A stretch of 64,000 nucleotides of DNA. Origin: Apodospora peruviana (Eukaryota; Ascomycota; Sordariomycetes; Sordariales; Lasiosphaeriaceae). The notes under the pieces are model-generated. The model was not told where the DNA came from and searched no databases. It worked only from the letters and a program-made list of their open reading frames with translations. Each line of letters opens with the position of its first letter. Position 1 is the first letter of the stretch. The stretch spans positions 1,984,001-2,048,000 of the forward strand of contig JAUEDM010000007.1 in assembly GCA_033439685.1 (NCBI GenBank). The letters are read 5' to 3'. Positions 54,899 through 64,000 of this stretch are shown here, one piece after another. The position numbers and the translations under genes were made by a program.

Positions 54899-56153
54899 AT
54901 GAGTCGTTTACTCTCTCCCACAGCTGACCGCAGCTTGTGTTCTCCTCCCAAGACGGCACCCACACCGGCAATGTCGACCAGCCTCTCGTTTGCGGAACGA
55001 AGGGCAAAGAGGGTGGTAGATGGAGCGGTACCACCCATAAAATCGCATCTTCTTGTCGACGGAAGCAATCTATTGCGTGATATCGACCGTCCCCCTCCCG
55101 GTGATGTGGTTCGGGGGCCCCCGCCGTGCAAATCTCAGTCGAAACCAGATTTGGTCAAGAAGAGAAGTAATCTGGACTTTTTCGAGAATGCCTTTTCGAC
55201 TACGGAGAATAACCCGGCCAAGGAGCGCGTCCATGGAGACGCCATTGTGCTGGCGGAAGTAAAGACAAATGTCATTGTATGGCCGACCCCTGACCCCTTT
55301 TGACTTAAAATTGCCGGGGAGGTCAGATATGCTGACTTGTCGCGTATTTGGTTAGATCAATGACGAGTTTAGTTTCATCACGGAGCTGTCGTATCATCTG
55401 TCTACTCGGTATCAACGTCCGGTCTCCTCGATTGTGGTTACCCTACATCATGGAGCATGTATGCTGTTTGGCGGCAGTTTCGACCCTGCATATGTCATGT
55501 CCATCTCTGCGCTGCCCTCGCAGCTTCAGCCAACAACGAACAGGCGAAATACGGCTGTGATACAGAAGCACATGGAGGAGGTGCTTGGAGTGACTCATTC
55601 CAGAGGGCTACTGAAATTTGTTCCCGTCAACGAAGAAAACTTGGCGTGCAACGGCAATACGATGACAGGGGAGATTGAGGATTTGCAAAAGAGTTATGGT
55701 GGTGCCCGGATATCGACAGCAGTGTTGGACGATAGCACCCATCTCGGCTCCAAGAGATTGAGCGCTCGGAAGAAATTGAGTGTCAAGGTTAGTTGAGCAA
55801 GTTGTTTTTTTTTCTTCGGGACATCTAGAAGACCGAGGCTAAGAGATATCGAATAGTCGCTTGCAACCAACTTTCAACCGCCACAAGCATCCGGCGGCAC
55901 CAATGTACCAGCCCTTGAACTGACACCGCCATCGAGTGCAACGGATCAACTGCCACCGGTCCCAGAATCACCGAGCCCGCCACCAGCAACGGCCGAGAAG
56001 TCGCAGCAGCAGCAGCATCAAATTCAAGGCACGGCAGCTTCACAACAGAAGTCGGCTAGGAGAAAGAAGAGTTTTGTTGCCACCATGTTTGGTCGGTCCA
56101 GCACCACAAAGTCAGAGTTCGGCTCGTCAATGCCTGCGCCGGTCGCCGAATAA
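54899..56153 (+). CDS. MIF-domain (tautomerase superfamily) fungal protein
   Basis: This encodes a protein with an internal macrophage-migration-inhibitory-factor fold. The exons are 54899-55276, 55356-55787 and 55857-56153, giving 368 residues. The MIF-like part is at about residues 118-240: KTNVIINDEFSFITELSYHL, SSIVVTLHHGACMLFGGSFD, PAYVMSISALPSQLQPTTNR and FVPVNEENLACNG. An N-terminal region of about 115 residues (basic and Pro/Ser-rich, with SFAERRAKRVVDGAVPP) and a C-terminal Ser/Pro/Gln-rich tail flank it. MIF tautomerases use a free N-terminal proline. Here the domain is internal, so classical tautomerase activity is not expected. An alternative start at 54971 would give MSTSLSFAERR. 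Function in fungi is unclear to me. The tail ends SFVATMFGRSSTTKSEFG. Confidence 0.87.
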
Positions 56154-57678
56154 TTTTCCCGTTGGATGTACCTAGATTAACAGGAAATATAAATGGACGG
56201 GAGGAAATAATAAGATAGGGTCTGAATGTTCTTGAAAATGTTCATGAAAGAGGACATGACGTAGCATCCATTGACCCGTTTCGGGTGTAAATCGTTCGGG
56301 GAAACAGGACTAGAGCATAACACAGACTATTCTGTATTGGAGTTCGCAGAGTTAGATCAAACAGATGTTTCTTTATTACTGTTCATGAGAAGTATTGATG
56401 GTGTTGATCCTCTGGTAGTTGCCCCTGAACTGAAGCTCAGCCTCGGAGCCTGAGCCTGCTACTACAGATCATGATAAGGGTTAGGGTTATTTTTCATAAT
56501 TGGCAATCGCCTGGTTCTGTTTCTGTGGGCGTGGGGGTTTGGGTGCTTGTCACAAGTGATGTTGGCAGGTTGACCAGAAATCAAGGCAGTCGATCACGTC
56601 AGTCATGAGATGGTACCATAACTTGAAGTTGTACTCCACAGTTCAATTTCACTGCTTGATCTGTCATGCTTCACAATAATCAATAAGAATGAATGAAAAA
56701 GAGCTTGAAGAGGAAGGAAGTTCAAACGAGGTGAGCTTCTTGAAGGTCCTGGAATAAGCGGGGTTACTCCGTACGAGGCCCCGCTTAGCGTCGGTGGGTG
56801 TTGAGTTGACAGCGCGGACGGGCACCGACTGGTGGGCTGCGGGAAGGAACCTGGAGAACCAGCAAGTTGGCACACGTCTCAATTCCCCATCCAATCTTTA
56901 ACCACACTACCTTACTCACCTCCACCTGACCTGACATTGAAGAATAACAACTAAATCTCCACCGATTCGTGTTACGGATACTCGCTCTGTGATCGATATC
57001 GCGTAAGCACACCCACACGCACGCGCGCCTCATCAATTGCGCTGCAGTGAAGGCCAGATCTGGGACCCTCGTGGTTTAATTCACGAATCACGACAGGCTG
57101 CCTGGGTGAAGTGAGCTCAAGCTGTGCCAGTGCAGCGTGGTTTATACAGCACTGGGATTGCGACGGACCAATCAACCCAGCCCCGAAGCCTTCGAATCAG
57201 CATCAACTTTTCCTTCTTTTTCTCCTTTCCAATTCTGAAAGGGGTGTTTTCGACGGCGGCGAACGACGACACCGCTCCCTTAAAGGAGGTTAGTCATCGT
57301 TACACACAGGACCCAGACCGATCATTCGAAAGCTCAAGATACACCTTTGGCAACGAAATCGCTATTGTTCGTCTCGCTTTCTTTTCCTTCCCTAGGTCCG
57401 TGAGGGGACCGAAGGGCATGTTGGGAGACGTCGTGTCACTGCTGCCGGGTAGCTGAGTAAGTTGTGAGGGCAGGAGATATACATAACAATGGATGTGAGT
57501 ACCAAGATTTAGCTGTTTCCTGGTGTTTTGTATTTTACATTATCCCACCAATGTCTTGAACACCTACACTCTTCATTGTTTATTACAGGCCGTGGCAAGC
57601 GCGGCACCGCCCAACGGGATCGATCGGGTGTTGCGGTTGCGGTTGGTGATACAAGCAAAGACTCACGAGATTGGCCTG

Positions 57679-57715
<37 letters not shown>

Positions 57716-58639
57716 GTTCTTTCACCACTCGCAACATACGCACCCACGCCGTTCGTTGGTTGGCGAAACTCGGACAGTATATATTTTCATTTCCCAGAAC
57801 CCTGGATCTTGGGAGAATCTGGTTCACATTGGTTCAAGGCAAGAGGACGATCTCTGTGGTTGTCTGTTTATCTTTAGGGCAAGTGTCACGCTATCCAAGC
57901 CGTGCGCAGGCAGCACACCTCGGGCGGGCGGTTCGGGGTTTGGTTTTGTTATGCAAATGATAAAAATTCACGAACACTGCCCACCTCCCGAGACTTTTGT
58001 CCGCTTGGTTGACTCACTCGGGATTGGTCACGGCCGACCAGCCCACAACTGCTCGCTGTGCCACCATAAGATGACGATGTCAGATGGAGAGAGTGAAAAG
58101 TTGGAAATTTCATTTCTCTACCTCCCCCCTCACGGTCAGCAGCACATCCTCCTCGCTCGCTTTCTTTACTGTGGCTAGAATCACTTGATCTCGGGAGGAA
58201 GAAAATGATTTTGCAGCGAAAATTGGCAGAAGACAACGCAAGGGCGAGGTAGTTGCTTCCATTCACTTGTCTGAATCCGCCAAAGACAGGAGACATCGAA
58301 ACACCTCGCCCCAGGCTGCTCCCTTCCCTGTCTCGGCCGAGCGGCTGACATCCCGTCGTGTATGGATATATGGGTTCTTGGGTCACCACTTCCCGAGTTC
58401 AGTTGCAAACGGACAGACGGGTTGCGGTTACGAACAGACTTTCTATCTGGTGGCAACCGGCTAGTCTCGGGCTTCTGCTTGATGCGGTCACGTCACCAAG
58501 TGTTGTTGACGACATCGAACTGGGCTCGAGAGGGACGGAGACTTCCAAACACCCCCCGAGGAAACCTCAAGCTTCGGGCTTTCTGGACGTTTGTCAGTCC
58601 GTCGTGTGAGCAGACATCTCGGGAATCTCAATCCCAATC
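56154..58639. other. Spacer between MIF-domain gene and gtr2
   Basis: This 2.5-kb stretch contains a (TC)16 microsatellite at 57682-57713. A candidate tiny exon, ATGGAT followed by a GTGAGT donor at 57489, could splice to an open frame at 57590 that runs through the TC tract; I do not call it a gene. A short GGGTTAGGGTTA lies near 56480. Confidence 0.5.
57682..57713. repeat. (TC)16 microsatellite
   Basis: Sixteen TC units lie about 930 bp upstream of the gtr2 start, in a long C/T-rich stretch. It may be in the promoter or leader of gtr2. The repeat is seen directly. Confidence 0.95.
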
Positions 58640-60094
58640 ATGTCGTCTGCTTTTTTACAGACCGACAACGGACATCCCGCCAGTTTTGATACAGACGACG
58701 CAACCCAACCCCAGTCCCAAACCTCGCCTACACGCCGTAGTCTAGTCAGATGTATAAGTCCAGCAGTGCTAAACCTTGAACGTGTCTTTGAGCAGAACCG
58801 ACAGCGACTTCAGAAGAAGGATGGAGTGCCGGCGCCGGCGGCCAAAGTGTCTGACCAGGCGTCGGTCCCGCAAACAAAAGGAAAGCCTCGCCTTCTGTTG
58901 ATGGGTCAGAGAAGGTTGGTAACTATATCAATTGTCCAATGTCCTGGTCCGCGTGAAAAAAATATATCTGCTAATCGATAATGATCTTGGCAGGAGTGGC
59001 AAGTCGTCCATCTCGAGTGTGGTATTTCACAAGTTACCGCCCAGCGAGACGCTGTTCCTCGAGTCAACGGCTAGGATCCAAAAAGACAGCCTGAAGTATG
59101 ATTACCCAATGTTTTGTACGGGATTATCAGCTCACCATGTCTTACGTAACATAGTTCCTTCATGGAGTTCCAGGTCTGGGACTTCCCCGGCCAGATCGAC
59201 ATCTTTGACAACCCGAATTTCACATTCGACATAGACGCCATATTCGGCGAGATCGGCGCCCTGATCTGGGTCATCGACGCGCAGGACGACTACCTCGAGT
59301 CGGTGGCCCGCCTCAACAGCACCATCCTCAACCTCCAGCGGGGTTACCCGCACATCAACATTGAGGTATTTATCCATAAGGTCGACGGCCTGAGCGACGA
59401 CTACAAACTCGACATCCAGCGCGACGTGACCATCCGCATCCAGGACGAGCTCTCGGACCAAGGCATCGAGAACGCGCCGGTGAATTTCCACCTGACCAGC
59501 ATTTACGATCACAGCATCTTCGAGGCCTTTAGCAAAGTCATCCAGAAGCTGATCCCGCGGCTCGGCCAGTTGGAGGCCATGCTCACGAACCTGTGCCGCA
59601 CCTGTCGGTTCGAGAAGGCGTACCTGTTCGACGTCAACACCAAGATCTACATCGCGACGGACAACACGCCCGAGGACATGGCCAGCTACGAGATCTGCTC
59701 GGATTACGTAGATGTGATTATTGATTTTACCGAAGTGTACGGATCCCCCGAATGGAAGCGGTCCGACGAGTGGCGGGCACGGCTCGAGGGCCCCCCGTGG
59801 CTGCAGACGCTTGAGAATCAGGTCGCGTGCGAGTTTGCCGAGAGCGGTATGGTGCTGGCCGACGCGCAGCGGCCGATCATGCTGAGGGAAGTGGACAGGT
59901 TCTTGGCGCTGGTTGCGATCATGAAGGAGGGTTCGTACGACAAGATGCCGCAGATCAATATGAATGTGGATGTTGTGGTCAAGGGGTTGATTGAGTTTTT
60001 TGAAATCACCAAGACGAAGACGGGGATTGCTGCGGTTGGTGGTGGTACCCCGGGTGCGGTGGCGGTGGAGGGTGGTGGTGATGGTAGATTGTGA
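58640..60094 (+). CDS. gtr2: Rag-family GTPase GTR2 (RagC/D type)
   Basis: GTR2 pairs with GTR1 on the vacuole as part of the EGO complex and signals amino-acid status to TORC1. The exons are 58640-58914, 58994-59095 and 59155-60094, giving 438 residues. A disordered N-terminus of about 85 residues precedes the P-loop MGQRRSGKSS, which intron 1 interrupts. Switch regions follow (LPPSETLFLEST, then FQVWDFPGQIDIFD). The HKVDGLSDD motif replaces the usual NKxD, as is typical for Rag GTPases. The C-terminal roadblock-type domain starts near RTCRFEKAYLFDVNTKIYIA and ends in a Gly/Val-rich tail. The gene is intact. The neighbour downstream is vac14, also a vacuolar-membrane factor. Confidence 0.95.
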
Positions 60095-63000
60095 AGTCGA
60101 GTCTACTCTGTTTGCTATGAAAATAGGTGTTGGTTAGGCGGTGTTGAGTAGGTCGATAGATATGGTAACGGCTGGTTAGCTGTATGTATCGTTTTAGCAG
60201 TTTCTGAATGCTGGCAATGAAGATCAAAAGTTATGATTCGACAATTTGTTGTGAAAAGTACCTGTATAGTCTTGGTATAGGTATATTAGATGTAAGATAT
60301 CTGAGCTGCTAACCCTTCTGCATACAACGCACGCTAATTACAAGTGCTTCGAGTTCTGTGCTCCCACGTCATGGCTGGAACATCACAGAGGTGATGAGAT
60401 TCTCTTGCAAATCACCCACCTACCTTACGTATGAGGCAGGCAGTCAGTTCCGTTAATGGAAAGGGGAGACTATCTTGGGTATATACACGCTGGTAGTATG
60501 TATGGCCAGCAGGTCGAAACTGAGGAACCAAAGTCCTCGCGCGTTTACCACCTTACTCTGCCCGCTGAAGTGACTTGACTGTTTACTTACGTGTTGATGT
60601 TTCTATCAATATAGAATAAAGAAAGTACTAATGTAACACTTGGATCAGCATGACTGACTGTTGGTCTTGCTCAAGGTACATAGGTATCGCCAACATTTCA
60701 CCACAACTACCTTCCGTTCGGTTGGACAACCTGCGAGACAGACTCTATCAATGTTCACAGCTCGAATAGTACCCTGGCTATGACTGAACACGGATCTGCT
60801 GCCATAGTAAATAGTCACCAGTGGCATGAGAACACTGACCTAGTTATCTTCTTGATCTGTTCAAATACCCAATTATTGCAGCAAAGAGCAATGCCTCTTT
60901 GCGTCTGGCCAGAATGAGACTTGTCCTCAGGAAGCTCAGACCTCGTAGATCTCAACCTAAATTACTGGACACCACTCATCATCCATCAACAAATGCGGCA
61001 GGCACCTGACAAAAATGGCCGGCATCGCGAGGGAAGAGGAGAAGAGCACGAGATCCATGGATCCATGGATCCGGGGGTTGTTGTCCGACCGACTCGAGGA
61101 GATAGTACAGTACCTCTCTCAGCGAAAGAGGGGCCAGGGTGAAAGCATGACAGGGAGGGGGCGGGGGGAGGTGTTATCATGGACACCGTCCAAACTGAGC
61201 TAGTTGTGTTCGTGTAAGGCAGCACAAAGCTGCAGTCTTGCGAATGTATGGCGTGTAAGGGGTAAGTACCTAGGTATGCAACCACCCACCTCCTCGAGGA
61301 CATCCCATCCTCCACCGGCAGCAGCAGCAGCCACGGTGACCGACAGTAGAAACCAGTGGCCCGGTATATGTGTATATGTGTCAAAAGAAGGAAAAAGCAC
61401 TGATTGACTAAGCCGTTCTGTCGATGTTTGCAGAGGCGGCGAGGTAAATTCCCCAAACTGGACGACTTAGGGTCCATGGCCAAAAGGAGGGTGGTGTGCC
61501 AGGCCGGAGCAGAAGTTCGGTCCGTCGGGCTGAAGAACAACTTGAACCTGGAAGAAACGACCTGAGAGTTGCCTGCTACGTAATGACTGACCAGAAGCTT
61601 CTCGACAGAAAGGGGGGTTGGTTGGAGGTCCGGCAGAGGAGAAAGGCCGGGAGAACTTATGTTTGTCTCAAGGCAGCGGTCGGCCGCTCGGCGCTCGGAA
61701 TTAGTGCTTCATTCAAGAGGTTCCACGCTTGCTACCTTACCAAGTTGCTTCGACCTCACGATGCCTGGCCTTGTTCGCGATGGCGTTGTATTACGTAGCA
61801 TGGACCAGATATTGAAGGTGTGAGACAGGTCTCTAAGAAAACATGCGAAGAAGCGCCGAGAGGTTCGACTAAAGTCTGGAGAGAGTTAGTCAACGGAAGG
61901 AACCTAGCCCTGGCACTGGGGACTCACTTCCAACAGTACGTAATGCCCGGGCAGGCAAGTGTTACTGAGTGTTGGTGTTCACCGACTGCACCTGCCCTTG
62001 AAGCACTCCTTAACAAGCGATTACTACCGGTACCAGATCTTTGCCTGCCGCTTCTCACATCATGCCGTCCCTTCCATCCTTCTTTTGCTCCATCGTTTCA
62101 TTTGTTTCATCACACCACCTCTTTCCACAGCCGGGGTCACCGTACATGGACGAATGTCAGCGGTTCCCCCTATTTCTTCGAGACTTTACAGTTTGCACCA
62201 CTAAACAACAGCCGCGGCACCTAGCTGCCACCCGAGAAGAAGCCTGCAGAGTGCAGGGCTGCTCAGCCGCTCGCAACACGGCCCCGCCGCCGGGCTGCTG
62301 GTCCTCAACCACCCCCCCTGACCGACCTTATTCACACAGTAGCTGGCTGCTACCCCGCAACCGTACCTCTGTGGTGGCTTTTACCAACGGCCGGGGCGCT
62401 GCGGGAGGGACCGGTCGAGGTAATTCGCGGTTTTGAGGTTTAGGGCTTGTACTAAAGTCCCAAGCTCTTGGTAGCAAGGTGCCCGGCATGACGTTGCCTT
62501 TGGAAGTTGGCGGTATCTCGCTAATAGTATAGCTGCTTTACCAGTAAACAAACTAATAGACCGGTATATTTTAGGCGCAATAAGAGACGCCAATAGGTGG
62601 TGATTGGTTCGAACGACTTCCGAGCTTCTTTCCCGTTGACTGAAACAAGGCGCGAACAAACAGTGAAGAAGATGGGGACAAAAAGCAGACAGATTGGGCA
62701 GGGTAGATGTGAAACGCTATACATATGCCCGTGCTCGGAGTCGAGCACTTTGGATCGCCAATGTCACATGGCAATGGAACACTGTCGGCGAGCTGCAGTG
62801 ACGTTAGAGATGATCGCCAGATCGGATCGAATCCCTTCCATTTGTGGAGACAAGTGTATCAACTGGGCAGGATGTTTGTTGGCAAATCCCGCAGTTACCC
62901 TGACAGCCTGAGAAGGTCTCTGGGGTTGATGGATATTTTGGGAAAGAAGACTGCGAGATGTTGTCCTTGCAAAATGGAAGCTCCAATACAGAGATTACCG

Positions 63001-63642
63001 GCAATGTGCGGAGAGTGTTTGCGGGGTCATGCTGCTGTCGACTGTCGTCACTGCACCTTCTACGTGTAGGTCAAGTCAGGAGCGCAGCTGCCCATGAGTT
63101 AATCTTTCCTATCAAAGACTCGCGATAGCAATGGGCAAGCTCACTCGCAGTTCCTTCCTGAGCAAAATCAAAGTTGTCGTCATTTCCAAATCCATGACTG
63201 GCAGGAGCCGAGGAATACCGACCCTGGCCGCAGATATCCTCTGCTATTCTCAGGGGTCCTCTTCGATCGACGGGCTTGGTTCTTGGCATATCCTCCAACC
63301 ACGCATTTGCGGAGACTTCCGGCCACTCAGAAGCAGAGTCTCAGTCCAAAGCCCAAACTCCGACGTCCACGCCGCATCCATTGCCCGCAGCAGCAAAGCA
63401 AAGCAAAGCCACAGTCAGCCTTAGAAAGTTGGAACCGGCTCATTTCCCCATACCCAACCTGACCAGATCGACTAAACGGGACCGACCAGACCGACCAAAG
63501 CCGGCAGCCTGACCCACTGATTGCAACTGCATCCGATCGGCCTAGCAACTATTCCCGGTTGTCTCTCCGTGGTCGGCATGTCTGACGGGCATTGACCTGA
63601 CGTCTCGGCCTCACCAAGCCGACCAAGCCCCCCCCTGACACT
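60095..63642. other. 3.5-kb spacer between gtr2 and vac14
   Basis: No protein with recognisable features appears on either strand. There is a small tandem of GGATCCAT around 61052-61070 and C/T-rich blocks near 62040-62120. The last few hundred bases are probably the vac14 promoter and leader. A poorly conserved gene or non-coding RNA cannot be excluded. Confidence 0.5.
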
Positions 63643-64000
63643 ATGGATCCCAACGTCCAGCGCGCTCTCAACGACAAGCTCTACGACAAGCGGAAAGTGG
63701 GCGCCCTTGAGTAGGTTGACCCGCGTCTTTCTCATCTCTGCTATCTCTTCATCTCATCGAGTCGGTCACTTGTAAGTGGTTGCTCACACTCATCTCGACA
63801 GACTGGAGCGCGTCATTCGCGAACATGTCGCCAGCAAAGACTACAACAAGGTCGAATCCATCTTGGACCAGCTCTGCAATGAGTACGCATATGCCGTCCA
63901 CCAGCCTCATGCACGCAACGGAGGTCTGATAGGCCTAGCTGCCGCCGCCATTGCCCTCGGCTCCGTAAGTACTATCCTATCTTTCCTAATCGCTGTCACT
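63643..64000 (+). CDS. vac14: VAC14, PI(3,5)P2 regulatory scaffold (5' part only)
   Basis: VAC14 is the HEAT-repeat scaffold of the Fab1/PIKfyve-Fig4 complex that makes PI(3,5)P2 on vacuole and endosome membranes. Only the start is inside the window: exons 63643-63710 and 63802-63964, then a GTAAGT donor at 63965 leading into an intron that runs off the end. The 77 residues read MDPNVQRALNDKLYDKRKVG, then VIREHVASKDYNKVESILDQ and NEYAYAVHQPHARNGGLIGL, followed by AAAAIALGS. This is the highly conserved N-terminus of fungal VAC14. The rest of the gene lies to the right. Confidence 0.92.

Noticed and set aside
56476..56492. GGGTTAGGGTTA, telomere-like units
   Set aside because: Only two units inside an ordinary spacer. 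There is no array and no chromosome end, so it is not evidence of a telomere insertion.
1..64000. tRNA, rRNA, CRISPR, transposase or prophage features
   Set aside because: I found no tRNA-like B-box context, rRNA blocks, regular repeat-spacer arrays or mobile-element proteins by reading the window; a covariance-model search could still find small RNAs.

Overview
The window is nuclear DNA of a filamentous ascomycete, most likely a Sordariomycete and plausibly Sordariales. The evidence is short introns of about 50-120 bp with GTANGT donors and CTAAC-type branch points, a Neurospora GNA-1-type G-alpha protein, two Zn2Cys6 regulators, fungus-only families (DUF3716, DUF4419), and gene-free spacers of 1-4.5 kb. 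I reconstructed splice sites by hand. In every complete multi-exon model the exon lengths sum to an intact reading frame.

Layout. 0-16 kb: gna-1 (+), an ER/Golgi L-type lectin (-) head to head with alg8 (+), itc1 (+), and a PDI-like HDEL protein (+). 16-25 kb: three minus-strand genes, namely a Zn2Cys6 regulator, an MFS transporter and a DUF4419 protein. 25-36 kb: a DUF3716 protein (+), an M24B aminopeptidase/prolidase (-) and a second, larger Zn2Cys6 regulator (-). 36-40 kb: a 4.5-kb gene-free spacer. 40-46 kb: a compact block of csn-1 (+), prp18 (-), sap18 (+) and a tiny complex I subunit gene (-). 47-64 kb: five plus-strand genes, namely an LCAT/lipase-like hydrolase, a four-TM protein, a MIF-domain protein, gtr2 and the 5' end of vac14.

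Most genes are core housekeeping functions: G-protein signalling, N-glycosylation and ER quality control, chromatin remodelling, the COP9 signalosome, splicing, respiration, and TORC1/vacuole control. I see no secondary-metabolite cluster, transposon, tRNA, rRNA or CRISPR. Functional neighbours include the divergent lectin/alg8 pair (both ER glycoprotein pathway), the divergent prp18/sap18 pair (both linked to mRNA processing), and the tandem gtr2/vac14 pair (both act at the vacuole and feed TORC1).

The least ordinary items are these: a PDI-fold protein whose CGHC site aligns without gaps to a cysteine-free sequence and is encoded across two consecutive 8-nt exons; an itc1 gene whose first coding exon is only the ATG; a coding-like 77-codon frame directly after the sap18 TAG; a MIF domain that is internal and so lacks the catalytic N-terminal proline; and two alternative in-frame 3' splice sites in the larger regulator. 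No clearly new multi-gene system is visible.
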